Assembly (NCBI GenBank): GCA_031553315.1 | Contig: JAVBLT010000016.1 | Location: 1 to 15,960, forward strand | Source of the DNA: JAVBLT01 sp031553315 | GTDB lineage: Bacteria; Verrucomicrobiota; Kiritimatiellia; RFP12; DVOR01 | Length of the DNA: 15,960 nucleotides | Direction: 5' to 3' | Shown: in pieces, positions 7,110 through 15,895 of the stretch | Numbering within the stretch: the stretch's first letter is position 1 | Layout: every line of letters begins with the position of its first letter | Program-made: the position numbers and the translations under genes | The notes under the pieces: generated by a model | What the model was told of the DNA's origin: nothing | The model's database searches: none | The model's input: only the letters and a program-made list of their open reading frames with translations

Positions 7110-8291
7110 ATGATCGGTATTTCAAAGCTCTACATGGGCCAGGTCGAAGCCTCGGATCCTCTGCGCTACGGCCGCCGCTCGGCCGATCTGCCCAGCCACC
7201 TCCTCCAGTTTTCCAAAGACAAAAAGCCCATCGTCGTCTGGAACATCACGCAGCGCTGCAACCTCAAATGCGTGCACTGCTACGCCGCCGGCACCCCAGA
7301 TCTCCGAAGCGAATGCACCACCGAAGAGGCCAAAGGCATCATCCGCGACCTCGCGGCCTTCGGGTGCCCCGTGCTGCTTTTTTCGGGCGGCGAACCCTTT
7401 GTGCGGCCCGATATCCTCGAGCTCGCGGCCTACGCGAAAGAGCGGGGCCTGCGCGTGGTCTTCTCCACCAACGGCACGCTCGTCACGCCTGAAATCGCGG
7501 CGAAAATCGCCGAAATCGGCGTGTCCTACGTCGGCATCAGCCTCGACGGCATGCGTGAGGTGCACGATGCCTTCCGAGGCGTGCCCGGCGCGTTTGACGC
7601 TTCCCTGAGCGCCATCCGGGCCTGCCGCGACGCCGGCGTGAAAGTCGGCCTCCGCGTCACCGTCACCCGCGACAATGCGGATCAGATTCCCGCCGTTTTC
7701 CGGCTCATGCGCGAGGAAAAAATACCCCGCATCTGCTTCTACCACCTCGTCTACAGCGGCCGCGGCGCCGAAATCGCCGCCCACGACCTCTCCCACGACG
7801 AAACCCGCCGCATGGTCGACCTCGTGATCGACGAAACCCGGGCCGCCTTCGCCGCGGGCCAGCCCCTCGAAGTGCTCACGGTGGACAACCATTGCGACGC
7901 CCCCTATCTTTGGCTGCGCATGATCCGCGAAGGCAACCCCCGCGCCGGCAGCGTCTTCGAGCTCCTTCAGATGAACGGCGGCAACAGCTCCGGCAACGGC
8001 ATCGCCTGCATCAGCTGGGATGGCGCCGTCTACCCCGACCAGTTCTGGCGCAACCACCCCGTGGGCAACGTCCGCGAAAAGCCCTTCAGCGCGATCTGGG
8101 GCGCCCCGCCGCCCGGATCCCTCCTCGCCCAATTGCGCGACAAACCCGCCCATGTGACCGGGCGCTGCCGCCAGTGCCGCTTTCTCAACGTGTGCGGCGG
8201 CAACTTCCGCGCCCGCGCCGAAGCCGTCACCGGCGAGCTCTGGGGCGTGGATCCCGCCTGTTACCTCACCGATGAAGAAATCAAAGGGTAG
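7110..8291 (+). CDS. ahbC: Radical SAM/SPASM-type enzyme of alternative haem synthesis, AhbC (12,18-didecarboxysiroheme deacetylase)
   Basis: This 393-residue protein is of the NirJ/AhbC/AhbD group. AhbC converts 12,18-didecarboxysiroheme to iron-coproporphyrin III by removing two acetate side chains in the siroheme-dependent haem pathway. The radical SAM motif is CNLKCVHCY (C50, C54, C57), with FSGGEP at 91-96. C300 and the C-terminal set C353, C356, C362 and C384 (C-x2-C-x5-C-x21-C, with CGGN and DPACYL) fit the auxiliary iron-sulfur site of the group. The N-terminus (MIGISKLYMGQVEASD, RYGRRSADLPSHLLQFS) is what points to AhbC rather than NirJ or AhbD; this is from memory of the family. The ATG at 7110 sits 1 nt after the TPR stop, with GGAG 4 nt upstream. 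No other haem gene is in the window, so the pathway assignment needs the rest of the genome. Confidence 0.85.
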   Translation: MIGISKLYMGQVEASDPLRYGRRSADLPSHLLQFSKDKKPIVVWNITQRCNLKCVHCYAAGTPDLRSECTTEEAKGIIRDLAAFGCPVLLFSGGEPFVRPDILELAAYAKERGLRVVFSTNGTLVTPEIAAKIAEIGVSYVGISLDGMREVHDAFRGVPGAFDASLSAIRACRDAGVKVGLRVTVTRDNADQIPAVFRLMREEKIPRICFYHLVYSGRGAEIAAHDLSHDETRRMVDLVIDETRAAFAAGQPLEVLTVDNHCDAPYLWLRMIREGNPRAGSVFELLQMNGGNSSGNGIACISWDGAVYPDQFWRNHPVGNVREKPFSAIWGAPPPGSLLAQLRDKPAHVTGRCRQCRFLNVCGGNFRARAEAVTGELWGVDPACYLTDEEIKG

Positions 8292-8297
8292 CGGAAC

Positions 8298-8777
8298 ATG
8301 GATTTTTCAACAAAGGTCAACATCGCCCTTGCCTGCACGCTCCTCTTCTTTGCCCTTCGCGGCGCCTGGCGCGGGCTTTCGGGCGAGCTCTCTCCCATCA
8401 TCGCCCTCGCGGTCGGCGTGACCTTCGCGTGGTTCTCCTTTCACCCCCTGCGCGTGATTCTGCTCGAGCGCGCCGGCATCCCCGCCGATTCCGCCGCCTA
8501 CTACGCCGCGCTCATTGCCCTGATCCTCACGCTGGTGCTCTTCATCGGCCTGCGCACGCTGCTCAAAAAAGCCCTCAAAATCGTGGTCGCCCAACCGTTC
8601 GACGCGATTCTCGGCGGCCTCCTCGGCAGCCTTAAGATCATTGTGCTGGTGAGCCTCTTCTCCGCCGTGTACCAAACCCTCCCGGTGCAAAATGCCGCGC
8701 CCAAAGTAAAAGGTCTCGCCTCCTTCCTCGCCGCCCCCTGGCTTGACCGCTTCGCCACGACCGACCCACGGCAATAA
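8298..8777 (+). CDS. cvpA: CvpA-family inner-membrane protein
   Basis: This 159-residue protein has four predicted membrane segments at about residues 7-20, 31-48, 66-86 and 102-122, with GAWRGLSGEL between the first two and PFDAILGGLLGSLKIIVL leading into the last. Size and layout are those of CvpA (colicin V production protein), a membrane protein linked in other bacteria to envelope stress resistance; its biochemical role is not settled. It starts 6 nt after the ahbC stop with AAAGGG 9 nt upstream, and ends 3 nt before dnaG. CvpA genes lie near DNA-replication genes in some other bacteria (for example beside mutS2). Confidence 0.82.
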   Translation: MDFSTKVNIALACTLLFFALRGAWRGLSGELSPIIALAVGVTFAWFSFHPLRVILLERAGIPADSAAYYAALIALILTLVLFIGLRTLLKKALKIVVAQPFDAILGGLLGSLKIIVLVSLFSAVYQTLPVQNAAPKVKGLASFLAAPWLDRFATTDPRQ

Positions 8778-8780
8778 CTC

Positions 8781-10907
8781 ATGGCACGCATCAGCGACAC
8801 TGCTCTTGAAGACATCCGCTCGCGCATCGACCTGGCCGAATTCATCGGGTCGCGCATCACCCTCAAGCGCGCCGGCGGCACCTGGAAGGGGTGCTGCCCC
8901 TTTCACAACGAAAAGACCCCCTCCTTCACCGTCAACCCCCAAAAGGGGGTTTACCACTGCTTCGGCTGCGGCGCCCACGGCGATGTGTTTAAATTCGTGA
9001 TGGGCTACGAAGGCCTCCCTTTCATGGATGCCGTGAAGCGCCTCGCCGAGCTGACCGGCGTGGCCGTCGAAGAGGGAACCGACTGGGATGCCGCCGCCCG
9101 CGCCCGCCTCCTGCGCATCCACGCCGAGCTGACCGCCTTTTACCGGCGCTGCCTCAAAACCGTGCCCTCCGCGCAAATCGCCCGCGATTACCTCTCCTCC
9201 CGCAAACTCCCCGACGACGTGGCCGAAGCCTTCTCCCTCGGCTACGCCCCAAAAGGGCCCGACGTGCTCCTGCGCTGGGCCGAAAAACACAACTACGCCC
9301 CCGAAGACCTCGTCAGCGCCGGCCTCCTCGCCCCCTCCGGCGGCCGCAGCGGCTACTATGACCGTTTCCAGGGCCGCCTCATGTTTCCCATTGCCGACGG
9401 CCAGGGCCGCGTCATCGCCTTCAGCGCCCGCATCCTCGACAAATCGCACCCCGCCAAATACGTCAACAGCCCTGAAACCGACATCTTCAAAAAAAGCCAG
9501 ACCCTCTACGGCCTGCACCTCGCCCGCGCCGCCATCGTCAAAGCCGCCCGCCGCGAAGCCATCGTCTGCGAAGGCCAGATCGACGTCATCCGCTGCCACG
9601 CCTCCGGCTTCACCGCCGCCGTGGCCTCCCAAGGCACCGCCTTCACCAAAGAACACGTCGAAATCCTCAAGCGCTACGCCGACAGCGCCGTCCTCGTTTT
9701 CGACGGCGACGCCGCCGGCAGCAAAGCCGCCATCCGCACCGGCGCCCTCTTTCTCGAGGCCGAGATCCCCACCCGCATCGCCACCCTCCCCGAAGGCGAA
9801 GACCCCGATTCCCTCCTCCGCGACAAAGGCCCCGAAGCCTTCCAGGCCTGCCTCGACGCCGCCGAATCGCTCCCCGCCTACCAGATCCGCATCCTCCGCC
9901 GCATCGAGCGCGACCCAACCGCCGTCGACGCCGTCCAGCGCATCGCCCGCGCCGTCATCGAAACCATCGCCACCTGCCCCGGAGCCGTCCTCCGCGCCCA
10001 CGCCGTCAACGACGCCGCCACCCTCCTCGGCCTCCCCCCCTCCGCCCTCGAAGAAGACCTCGAGGCCGAGCGCGCCGCCCTCGCCCGGGAGCAAGCCCGC
10101 CGCGACCTCTACGCCCGCAACCGCGAAGAAACCCTCAGCGCCCTTCCCGAAACCCCCGGCCAGGATCCCATCCCCCACGACGACGCCTTCGAACCCGATT
10201 TCGACGACCCCTTCCTCCCCGATGATCTCCACGCCCCCGCCGCCCCCGACGGTGCCGAAGCCCCTCCCGCCCCCGCCCCCTCCCTCGTGGGCATGGAGGC
10301 CCACAACCGCCTCTCCCTCTCCCTCTGCGAGATTCTCGTTCACCACTTCCAGGATCCCGCCGTCATGGATTGCGTGCTCCGCCACCTCCCCGCCGACCTC
10401 GTGACCCAGCCCTACGCCCGGCGCACCTTCGAGCTCGCCTGCGCCTCCTACCTCAACCATGCCGCCGTCTTCGATTCCGGCACCCTCCTCGAAGACCCCG
10501 GCTTCCAGACCTTCATCACCGAGCTCCTCAGCCGCAATTCCCGCCTCGAATACGCCCGCGAAGCCACCCCCCTCAGCGCCATCCGCGAAATCATCACCCG
10601 CCTCTGGAAAAACTCCTACCGCCAGCAGAAGGAGCGCCTCGCCGCAGACCCCGCCGCCACCCTTCTCCGCCTTCAGCTCACCGAAACCATCCACCGCCTC
10701 GAGACTCTCCCCTGGGAAACCGTCGCCGCCTACCTCAACGCCCGCAGCGCCGACCGCACCGCCGTGATCCAGCCCCCTCCTTCCGCCGCCAAACCCAGGA
10801 AGCCCCCGCCGCCGCCGGCCGAGCCGAAACCCCGCCCCATTCCCGCGCCCCCCCCGCTCATCCCCGAAGAAGACCCCGAGCCCGACGACGATTTCGACCT
10901 CTTTTAA
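8781..10907 (+). CDS. dnaG: DNA primase DnaG with extended linker and C-terminal tail
   Basis: DnaG makes RNA primers for replication and is recruited by the DnaB helicase. The N-terminal CHC2 zinc module is visible with C39, H42, C60 and C63 (CPFHNEKTPSF then YHCFGCG). The catalytic core follows with RFQGRLMFPIADGQGRVIAF and KYVNSPETDIFKKSQTLYGL. TOPRIM acids are E264 (CEGQID), D308 and D310 (FDGDAAGSKAA), close to E. coli numbering. A helical C-terminal helicase-binding region spans about 505-655. At 708 residues it is longer than the usual 580-660. The surplus is an acidic/proline-rich linker at about 455-502 and a proline-rich tail from about 664 ending in DDDFDLF. The start matches usual DnaG N-termini, but the Shine-Dalgarno is weak, so coupling to cvpA (3 nt upstream) is likely. 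No clear terminator follows. Confidence 0.96.
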   Translation: MARISDTALEDIRSRIDLAEFIGSRITLKRAGGTWKGCCPFHNEKTPSFTVNPQKGVYHCFGCGAHGDVFKFVMGYEGLPFMDAVKRLAELTGVAVEEGTDWDAAARARLLRIHAELTAFYRRCLKTVPSAQIARDYLSSRKLPDDVAEAFSLGYAPKGPDVLLRWAEKHNYAPEDLVSAGLLAPSGGRSGYYDRFQGRLMFPIADGQGRVIAFSARILDKSHPAKYVNSPETDIFKKSQTLYGLHLARAAIVKAARREAIVCEGQIDVIRCHASGFTAAVASQGTAFTKEHVEILKRYADSAVLVFDGDAAGSKAAIRTGALFLEAEIPTRIATLPEGEDPDSLLRDKGPEAFQACLDAAESLPAYQIRILRRIERDPTAVDAVQRIARAVIETIATCPGAVLRAHAVNDAATLLGLPPSALEEDLEAERAALAREQARRDLYARNREETLSALPETPGQDPIPHDDAFEPDFDDPFLPDDLHAPAAPDGAEAPPAPAPSLVGMEAHNRLSLSLCEILVHHFQDPAVMDCVLRHLPADLVTQPYARRTFELACASYLNHAAVFDSGTLLEDPGFQTFITELLSRNSRLEYAREATPLSAIREIITRLWKNSYRQQKERLAADPAATLLRLQLTETIHRLETLPWETVAAYLNARSADRTAVIQPPPSAAKPRKPPPPPAEPKPRPIPAPPPLIPEEDPEPDDDFDLF

Positions 10908-10935
10908 TTTTCAGCCCAACAGGACATTTTTTTAT

Positions 10936-10964
10936 TTGACTCAACTCCTTTCATGAGCTAGCAT
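10936..10964 (+). promoter_or_regulatory. Probable sigma-70-type promoter of the large LamG adhesin-like gene
   Basis: TTGACT (10936-10941, 5 of 6 matches) and TAGCAT (10959-10964, 4 of 6) are separated by 17 nt on the plus strand. Transcription would start near 10971, leaving a leader of about 50 nt before the ATG at 11024. The gene therefore looks independent of the dnaG operon. Confidence 0.65.
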
Positions 10965-11011
10965 AAAAACGCAATACGGTGGAAAATTCCATCCCGTTTT
11001 CCGGTTCGAAC

Positions 11012-11017
11012 AAGGAG
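11012..11017 (+). promoter_or_regulatory. Shine-Dalgarno AAGGAG fixing the start at 11024
   Basis: AAGGAG lies 6 nt before ATG at 11024, the best-spaced site in the region. It selects this ATG, which exposes a signal peptide, over the in-frame GTG at 10979, which has no ribosome binding site. Confidence 0.75.
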
Positions 11018-11023
11018 CGATCT

Positions 11024-14000
11024 ATGTTGTCAAAAGCTTTGAAAAGCGCCCTCCGCGCCCTGTGTTTCATTTCTGCCGCCACCCTTCAGGCGGCCATCAT
11101 CTATGAAAACCCCTTCTCCGGTTCGGAAACCGGCCCCACACCCGCCCTCAGCGCCACCGCGTTCACCGAAACCCTCAAGCTCCCCGCAAGCGAAAACCCC
11201 TGGGTTTCCGGGCTCATGGCGCAAAAATGGCCCTCCGGAAACCGCGGAGCCGCCGTCGGCGGAACCTACGCCGGGTGGTTCAAGGCCAACGCCATCTCAG
11301 GCCAGCAGGAGCTCTTCCGCCTCGTCGGCAATACCGAGACCCCCAACGAGAAAAGCAACGGTTTCCGAATTTTTCTGAACGAAGCCGGTCAGGTCGCCGT
11401 GTGCAAAACCGGTGAGAGCTCCCGGCAATCGGCCGTCGCCGTTTCAGCCGGAAGCTGGTTCCATGTGGCCGTGACGATCCCCGATCCGGTCGGCGACAGC
11501 TGGTTTTCCGGCGACATCAGGATCTGCGTCAACGGTTCCTCCACCACCGTCGGAACCTGGAACGACCTCATTTACACCTCCTGCCAGGAGCTTTGGATCG
11601 GCTCCGCCGGCCTTGCCGCCGCCCAGGTGCGGATCGATTCCTCCCTCTACTCCGCCGACGACGTCCTCGCGCTCATGTACCCCGAGACCCTCATCCACGC
11701 CGACCCCTTCTCCGGCCCCGAAACCGGTCCCTCCGCCGCCCTTCCCTCCGCCGCCACCCTCACTGCCACTCAAAAGCTCACCTCCGCCAATCACCCCTGG
11801 ATCACCTCCCGCATCCTGAAAAACTGGACCGGCAACAATTCTGGCGCCGTCAACACAGCCACCTGCTCCGGCTGGTTCAAGGTCGGCGCCCCGGGCAGCT
11901 TCGAGCTTTTCCGCATCGTCGGCAACGCCGCCGCGCCCGACGCCAACCACAACGCCATGCGCGCCTATCTCTCGGCCGACGGCAAGGTATCCGTGACCAA
12001 AGTGGGCGGCACTCCCATGACCCACCCCGCCGCCGTCAACGCCGGCGAATGGTTCCACCTCGCCGTGGCCTTCACCACCTCCGGCACCGCCACCTTCAAC
12101 TCCCACATCACCCTCTACCTCAACGGCGACCCCTTCACCTCCGCCATTTGGAACGACCTCGCCCCCACCTCCGGCGCCGAGTTCTGGATCGGATCCCCCG
12201 GCCTCACCCTCGCCGGCTTCAACGTTTACCGCGCCGCACACGACGCCGGAATCCTTCGAGAAATCGCCGAATACACCGCCGCCCTTTCCGCCGACACCCC
12301 CTGGAGCGGCCTCGCCTGGTCGCCCGCCGGCGTTCCCGGCGCCTCTTCCCGAGCCTTTGTGGGAGCCGACCGGCCCGCCACGCTGACTCTCGACCAGCCC
12401 GCCTCGCTCAACATCTTCTCCACGGGCGGCTCACCTCTCACGCTCGCCGGCGGCCAAACGCTCACCGCGGCCCAAACCATCGTCGGCGGCGACCTCACGG
12501 TCACGCCCGGCAGCGCATTCCTCGGGGCCGTCGGCATCCTGCCCGGCAGCACGCTCACCGTGGCCGATCCCGCCCCCATCGGTTCGCTGGCTCTTGCCGC
12601 CGGCCAGAACCTGCGCCTCGCGGGCGGCGAAAGCGGGACCGACCTGACCCCCTTCTTCTCCTTCATGAGCGGCGGCCAGGTCGTCATCGGCAAAACCGTC
12701 GGCGCCGATATCCTGCGATCGACCGCGGCCAACCAGAAAATGAACATCCTGATCAACGAAGGCGGCGCCGTCAGCGCCAACCGCCTCGTGATCGGATACC
12801 ACTCGGGATCCTCCGCCTCCATCGTCGTCGACGGCGGTTCGCTCACCCTCGCCTCCACCGATAAAACATACAGTTACGATTCCACCAAAGGAGCCGCCTT
12901 CCTCGGCAATTACAACACCTCCCCCGCCAACCTGGAGCTCCGCTGCGGCACGCTCTCCATTGAAAACGGCGTCGTCAACCTCGGGCGCGACGCCACCGGC
13001 GTCACCCTCAAAATCGGCGCCGATCCCGACCCCGCCAGAGCCGCCGCCGCCATCGCCAGGATCTACGGCATCGGCACCGATGCCAACCGCCCCGGCAACA
13101 GCGCCGTGGTCACTCTCGCCAACGGCACCCTCGCCCTCGGCGCCGGCGGCATCAGCATTCCCGCCGCCAACACCCTCAAAACCGTGGAGCTCACCGGCCC
13201 CGCAACCCTCACCGCCTCTGAAGACTGGACCTTCGCCGCCTCCCATGCCGGCGCGTTCCAAACCAAAGCCGCCGGCGCCGCCGCCCCCGCAATCGACCCC
13301 GCCGGCCACACCATCACCCTCAACGCCGCCCTCACCGGCAGCGGCGGCATCAGATTCGCCGGCACGGGCACTGTCAACCTCAACGGCGGCGGGACCTACA
13401 CTGGCGGAACCGCCATCGAAGGCGCCGTCAACGTCAAAGCCGCCTCAATCGGCACAGGCGGCCTCACCCTCGCCAACGCAACGTTTAACCTGGGTCTCAT
13501 CCGCCCGCCCAGCCTCAGCGTGACCGCCGCCTCCACGCTCAGCCTCACGCTCACCGCCGGCGAAATCGCCCAGGAAAACGCCGTCATCCTCAGCAACGTG
13601 ACCGAAGCCTCCCCCGGCCTCCTCACCGTGATCGCGGCCGACGCCGAAGGAACCCGCTTCGGAACCGTGATCGACGGTACCGACCTGCGCCTCGCCAAGC
13701 TCACGCTCACCTGGAATGGCTCCGTCGCCCTCCCCAATTGGGACACCACCTCCCAAAACTGGCTCGAAGGCTCATCCCCCACCGCCTTCATGGCGGGGGC
13801 CGACGTGATTTTCCCTGAAAACGGCTTCAAAGACGTCGTCGTCGCCGAAACCGTCGCCCCCTCCAGCATGACCGTTTTCGGCGAAGACTACACCTTCAGC
13901 GGCGAGAGCGCCATTCAGGCCGCCTCCGTCACCGTCTGGGCCGACACCGCCTTCACCGCCCCCGTGCACACCGCCGCCTTCACCGCCCCCGGCGGTTCCA

Positions 14001-15883
14001 CCCAGACCCTCGCCGCCCTCGCCGGCCACCCCGCCTCCACGGCTCGGGCCAAATACATCAAGCTCACCCTCACCGGCCACGCCGCCGATTCCAGCGTCGC
14101 GGTCGCGGAGCTCGCCCTCTTCAACGGCGGCGACTACGTGCCCTGGCCCGCCGGCTCGACCCTCGCCCTCACCGAAGGCAACTCCTCCTCCGCCGCCACC
14201 GGCAACGAAGGCCCCGGCGCGTTGATCGACGGCAGCTGGGGCGCCGGCAACCCAAACAACAAACTTTGGATCGCCAACCCCACCCCCCTGCGCTACGGCA
14301 ACGGCCAAGTCGCCGCCATCGTCACCCTTCCCGCCGCCATCGCCTTCAACGGCTACCGCCTCTGCACCGCCGACCACGGCCCCCGCAACCCCGCCGGCTG
14401 GCAGCTCCACGGCAGCATGGATGGCGAAAACTGGACCCTCCTCGATGCCAAAACCGGTCAATCCGCCAATCCCAACACCTGGTACGGCGACCCCGCCAAA
14501 GCCGTCACCGGAACCCTTCCCGCCGCGCCCGCCACCCGCTTCAGCCCGCTCGCTCTCAACGGCGCCGCCACCTTCTCCATCGGCACGCTGAGCGACTGTT
14601 CCATCCAGGCCGGCGCGCTTGAGAAGCTCACCCTCACCGGCAACAACAGCGCCTTCACCGGCGGCATCACCCTCGCCGGCGGCGTTCTTGAGCCCGGCAG
14701 CCACGCCACCATGCCCAAAGCCCTTCACCTGGGCGAAAGTACCTTTACCAAAGTCAACGTCGGCGGGAACCCCGTCTTCGCCGCCCTCAACGGCGCCGGC
14801 ACCCTTGAGCTCCAGTTCAATGCCGAAGCCGGCCTCATCGCTCCCGGCGTCTTCTCCGGCCTCATCCGCCAGCTCGCCCCCCAAAGCGGCAGCAACCCCA
14901 AGCTGCGGCTCGACACCTCCCGCTTCTCCACCAACGCCTGGATTGAAGCCATGAGCGGCGCCCAGCTCTGGGGCAACGTGTCTCAAACCCGCAAGATCCG
15001 CATCGCCGGAGAAGGCGGCGCCCCCGCCGAACCCTTCGGCGGCGCCCTGCGCCTGCAAAGCACCGAAACCCTCGCCGGCCAAATCGAGCTCATGGATTCA
15101 GCCACCGTCACCGGCAACGGCCGCACCCTCGCCGCCGACATCACCCTCGCCCAAAGCCTGACTGCGCCCGCCACCCTCCGCCTCGGCGTGGCCTTCAACA
15201 CCTACACCCCCCAGGTCGACGGAAACCTCACGCTCACCGGAACCCTCTCCGGCCGAGAAGGCATTCCCCTCAACCTCCTGGTCAACGCCCACACCGTCAC
15301 CTTCAAAAAGGGCACCGGCGCAGACATCGGCTCGCTCACCATCCGCCACCGCGCCGGCGTGGGATCCTCAAGCGGTCAAACCCCCGCCGCCATCGGCGCC
15401 GTGCTCACTGCCGACGCCCCCTCCGCCTATACCTATACCGGCGTTGAAATCGGCGGCGGCCCAAGCGGCAAAACGGAAACACTCACCGTCGGCACCAACG
15501 CCACCCTCGCCGTCACCGGCGCCCTTGCCGCCACCGAGAGCGACAGCAAGGTAATCGTGGCCGAAGGCGGCGCCCTCGCCAACGTGAGCGGCACCATCGA
15601 AGGCACGCTCGAGCTCCGGGCCGGATCCACCCTCAGGCTCGCCGGCAACCTCCTCACCGCCGGCAGCCTTGCCTTGCCCGCCGAAGGCACCGTTGCGCTC
15701 GACCTCGACCCCGGGCTTTTCACGAACGGCTTCATCGTGCCCCTCGTCAAAGCCTCAACCTTGACCGGCGGCCCCGCCAAAAACGCCTTTACCGGCATCC
15801 CCGAAAAGTGGCAGATCGGCCATGATCCCTCCAACGGCCTCTACCTCCGCAAAACAGGCCCGCTCTACATCACCCTCTACTGA
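11024..15883 (+). CDS. Large secreted adhesin-like protein: two LamG-like modules, autotransporter-associated beta-strand repeats and an F5/8-C-like module
   Basis: This is a 1619-residue protein with a signal peptide (MLSKALKSALRALCFISAAT, cleavage near LQAA). Two homologous concanavalin A/LamG-like modules follow at about 27-210 and 224-418; each opens with a DPFSG-ETGP-type motif and contains GWFK, ELFR-VGN, WFH-AV, WNDL and WIGS. Residues about 427-890 and 1170-1560 are long parallel-beta-helix-like sequence rich in G, T, A and N. TGTVNLNGGGTYTGG near 781-795 matches autotransporter-associated beta-strand repeats, and 896-960 (LTWNG, WDTTSQNW, DVIFPENG) fits the same group. Residues about 1005-1165 resemble an F5/8 type C module (YIKLTLTG, VAELALF, GWQLHGSMDGENWTLL). 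No beta-barrel translocator, PEP-CTERM or membrane anchor ends the protein (YLRKTGPLYITLY). Glycan or surface binding is inferred. It has its own promoter and terminator. Confidence 0.85.
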   Translation: MLSKALKSALRALCFISAATLQAAIIYENPFSGSETGPTPALSATAFTETLKLPASENPWVSGLMAQKWPSGNRGAAVGGTYAGWFKANAISGQQELFRLVGNTETPNEKSNGFRIFLNEAGQVAVCKTGESSRQSAVAVSAGSWFHVAVTIPDPVGDSWFSGDIRICVNGSSTTVGTWNDLIYTSCQELWIGSAGLAAAQVRIDSSLYSADDVLALMYPETLIHADPFSGPETGPSAALPSAATLTATQKLTSANHPWITSRILKNWTGNNSGAVNTATCSGWFKVGAPGSFELFRIVGNAAAPDANHNAMRAYLSADGKVSVTKVGGTPMTHPAAVNAGEWFHLAVAFTTSGTATFNSHITLYLNGDPFTSAIWNDLAPTSGAEFWIGSPGLTLAGFNVYRAAHDAGILREIAEYTAALSADTPWSGLAWSPAGVPGASSRAFVGADRPATLTLDQPASLNIFSTGGSPLTLAGGQTLTAAQTIVGGDLTVTPGSAFLGAVGILPGSTLTVADPAPIGSLALAAGQNLRLAGGESGTDLTPFFSFMSGGQVVIGKTVGADILRSTAANQKMNILINEGGAVSANRLVIGYHSGSSASIVVDGGSLTLASTDKTYSYDSTKGAAFLGNYNTSPANLELRCGTLSIENGVVNLGRDATGVTLKIGADPDPARAAAAIARIYGIGTDANRPGNSAVVTLANGTLALGAGGISIPAANTLKTVELTGPATLTASEDWTFAASHAGAFQTKAAGAAAPAIDPAGHTITLNAALTGSGGIRFAGTGTVNLNGGGTYTGGTAIEGAVNVKAASIGTGGLTLANATFNLGLIRPPSLSVTAASTLSLTLTAGEIAQENAVILSNVTEASPGLLTVIAADAEGTRFGTVIDGTDLRLAKLTLTWNGSVALPNWDTTSQNWLEGSSPTAFMAGADVIFPENGFKDVVVAETVAPSSMTVFGEDYTFSGESAIQAASVTVWADTAFTAPVHTAAFTAPGGSTQTLAALAGHPASTARAKYIKLTLTGHAADSSVAVAELALFNGGDYVPWPAGSTLALTEGNSSSAATGNEGPGALIDGSWGAGNPNNKLWIANPTPLRYGNGQVAAIVTLPAAIAFNGYRLCTADHGPRNPAGWQLHGSMDGENWTLLDAKTGQSANPNTWYGDPAKAVTGTLPAAPATRFSPLALNGAATFSIGTLSDCSIQAGALEKLTLTGNNSAFTGGITLAGGVLEPGSHATMPKALHLGESTFTKVNVGGNPVFAALNGAGTLELQFNAEAGLIAPGVFSGLIRQLAPQSGSNPKLRLDTSRFSTNAWIEAMSGAQLWGNVSQTRKIRIAGEGGAPAEPFGGALRLQSTETLAGQIELMDSATVTGNGRTLAADITLAQSLTAPATLRLGVAFNTYTPQVDGNLTLTGTLSGREGIPLNLLVNAHTVTFKKGTGADIGSLTIRHRAGVGSSSGQTPAAIGAVLTADAPSAYTYTGVEIGGGPSGKTETLTVGTNATLAVTGALAATESDSKVIVAEGGALANVSGTIEGTLELRAGSTLRLAGNLLTAGSLALPAEGTVALDLDPGLFTNGFIVPLVKASTLTGGPAKNAFTGIPEKWQIGHDPSNGLYLRKTGPLYITLY
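11102..12277 (+). repeat. Tandem duplication of a LamG-like module
   Basis: Codons for residues about 27-210 (11102-11653) and 224-418 (11693-12277) encode two copies of one module. Shared landmarks in order are FSGxETGP, PWxxxxxxxxW, GWFK, ELFRxVGN, a variable loop, WFHxAV, LxxNGxxxxxxxWNDL and xxWIGSxGL. The DNA copies have diverged; only short stretches around the module starts remain near-identical, so this is an old duplication. Confidence 0.75.
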
Positions 15884-15895
15884 TTCAAAAGCAGG

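Noticed and set aside
8307..10694. 795-codon open frame on the minus strand opposite dnaG and cvpA
   Set aside because: The translation is low-complexity G/E/A/V sequence typical of the antisense of C-rich genes. The opposite strand encodes unmistakable DnaG with zinc and TOPRIM motifs.
10979..11023. GTG at 10979 as the start of the large adhesin-like protein
   Set aside because: No ribosome binding site there, and it would bury the signal peptide. ATG at 11024 has AAGGAG at ideal spacing.
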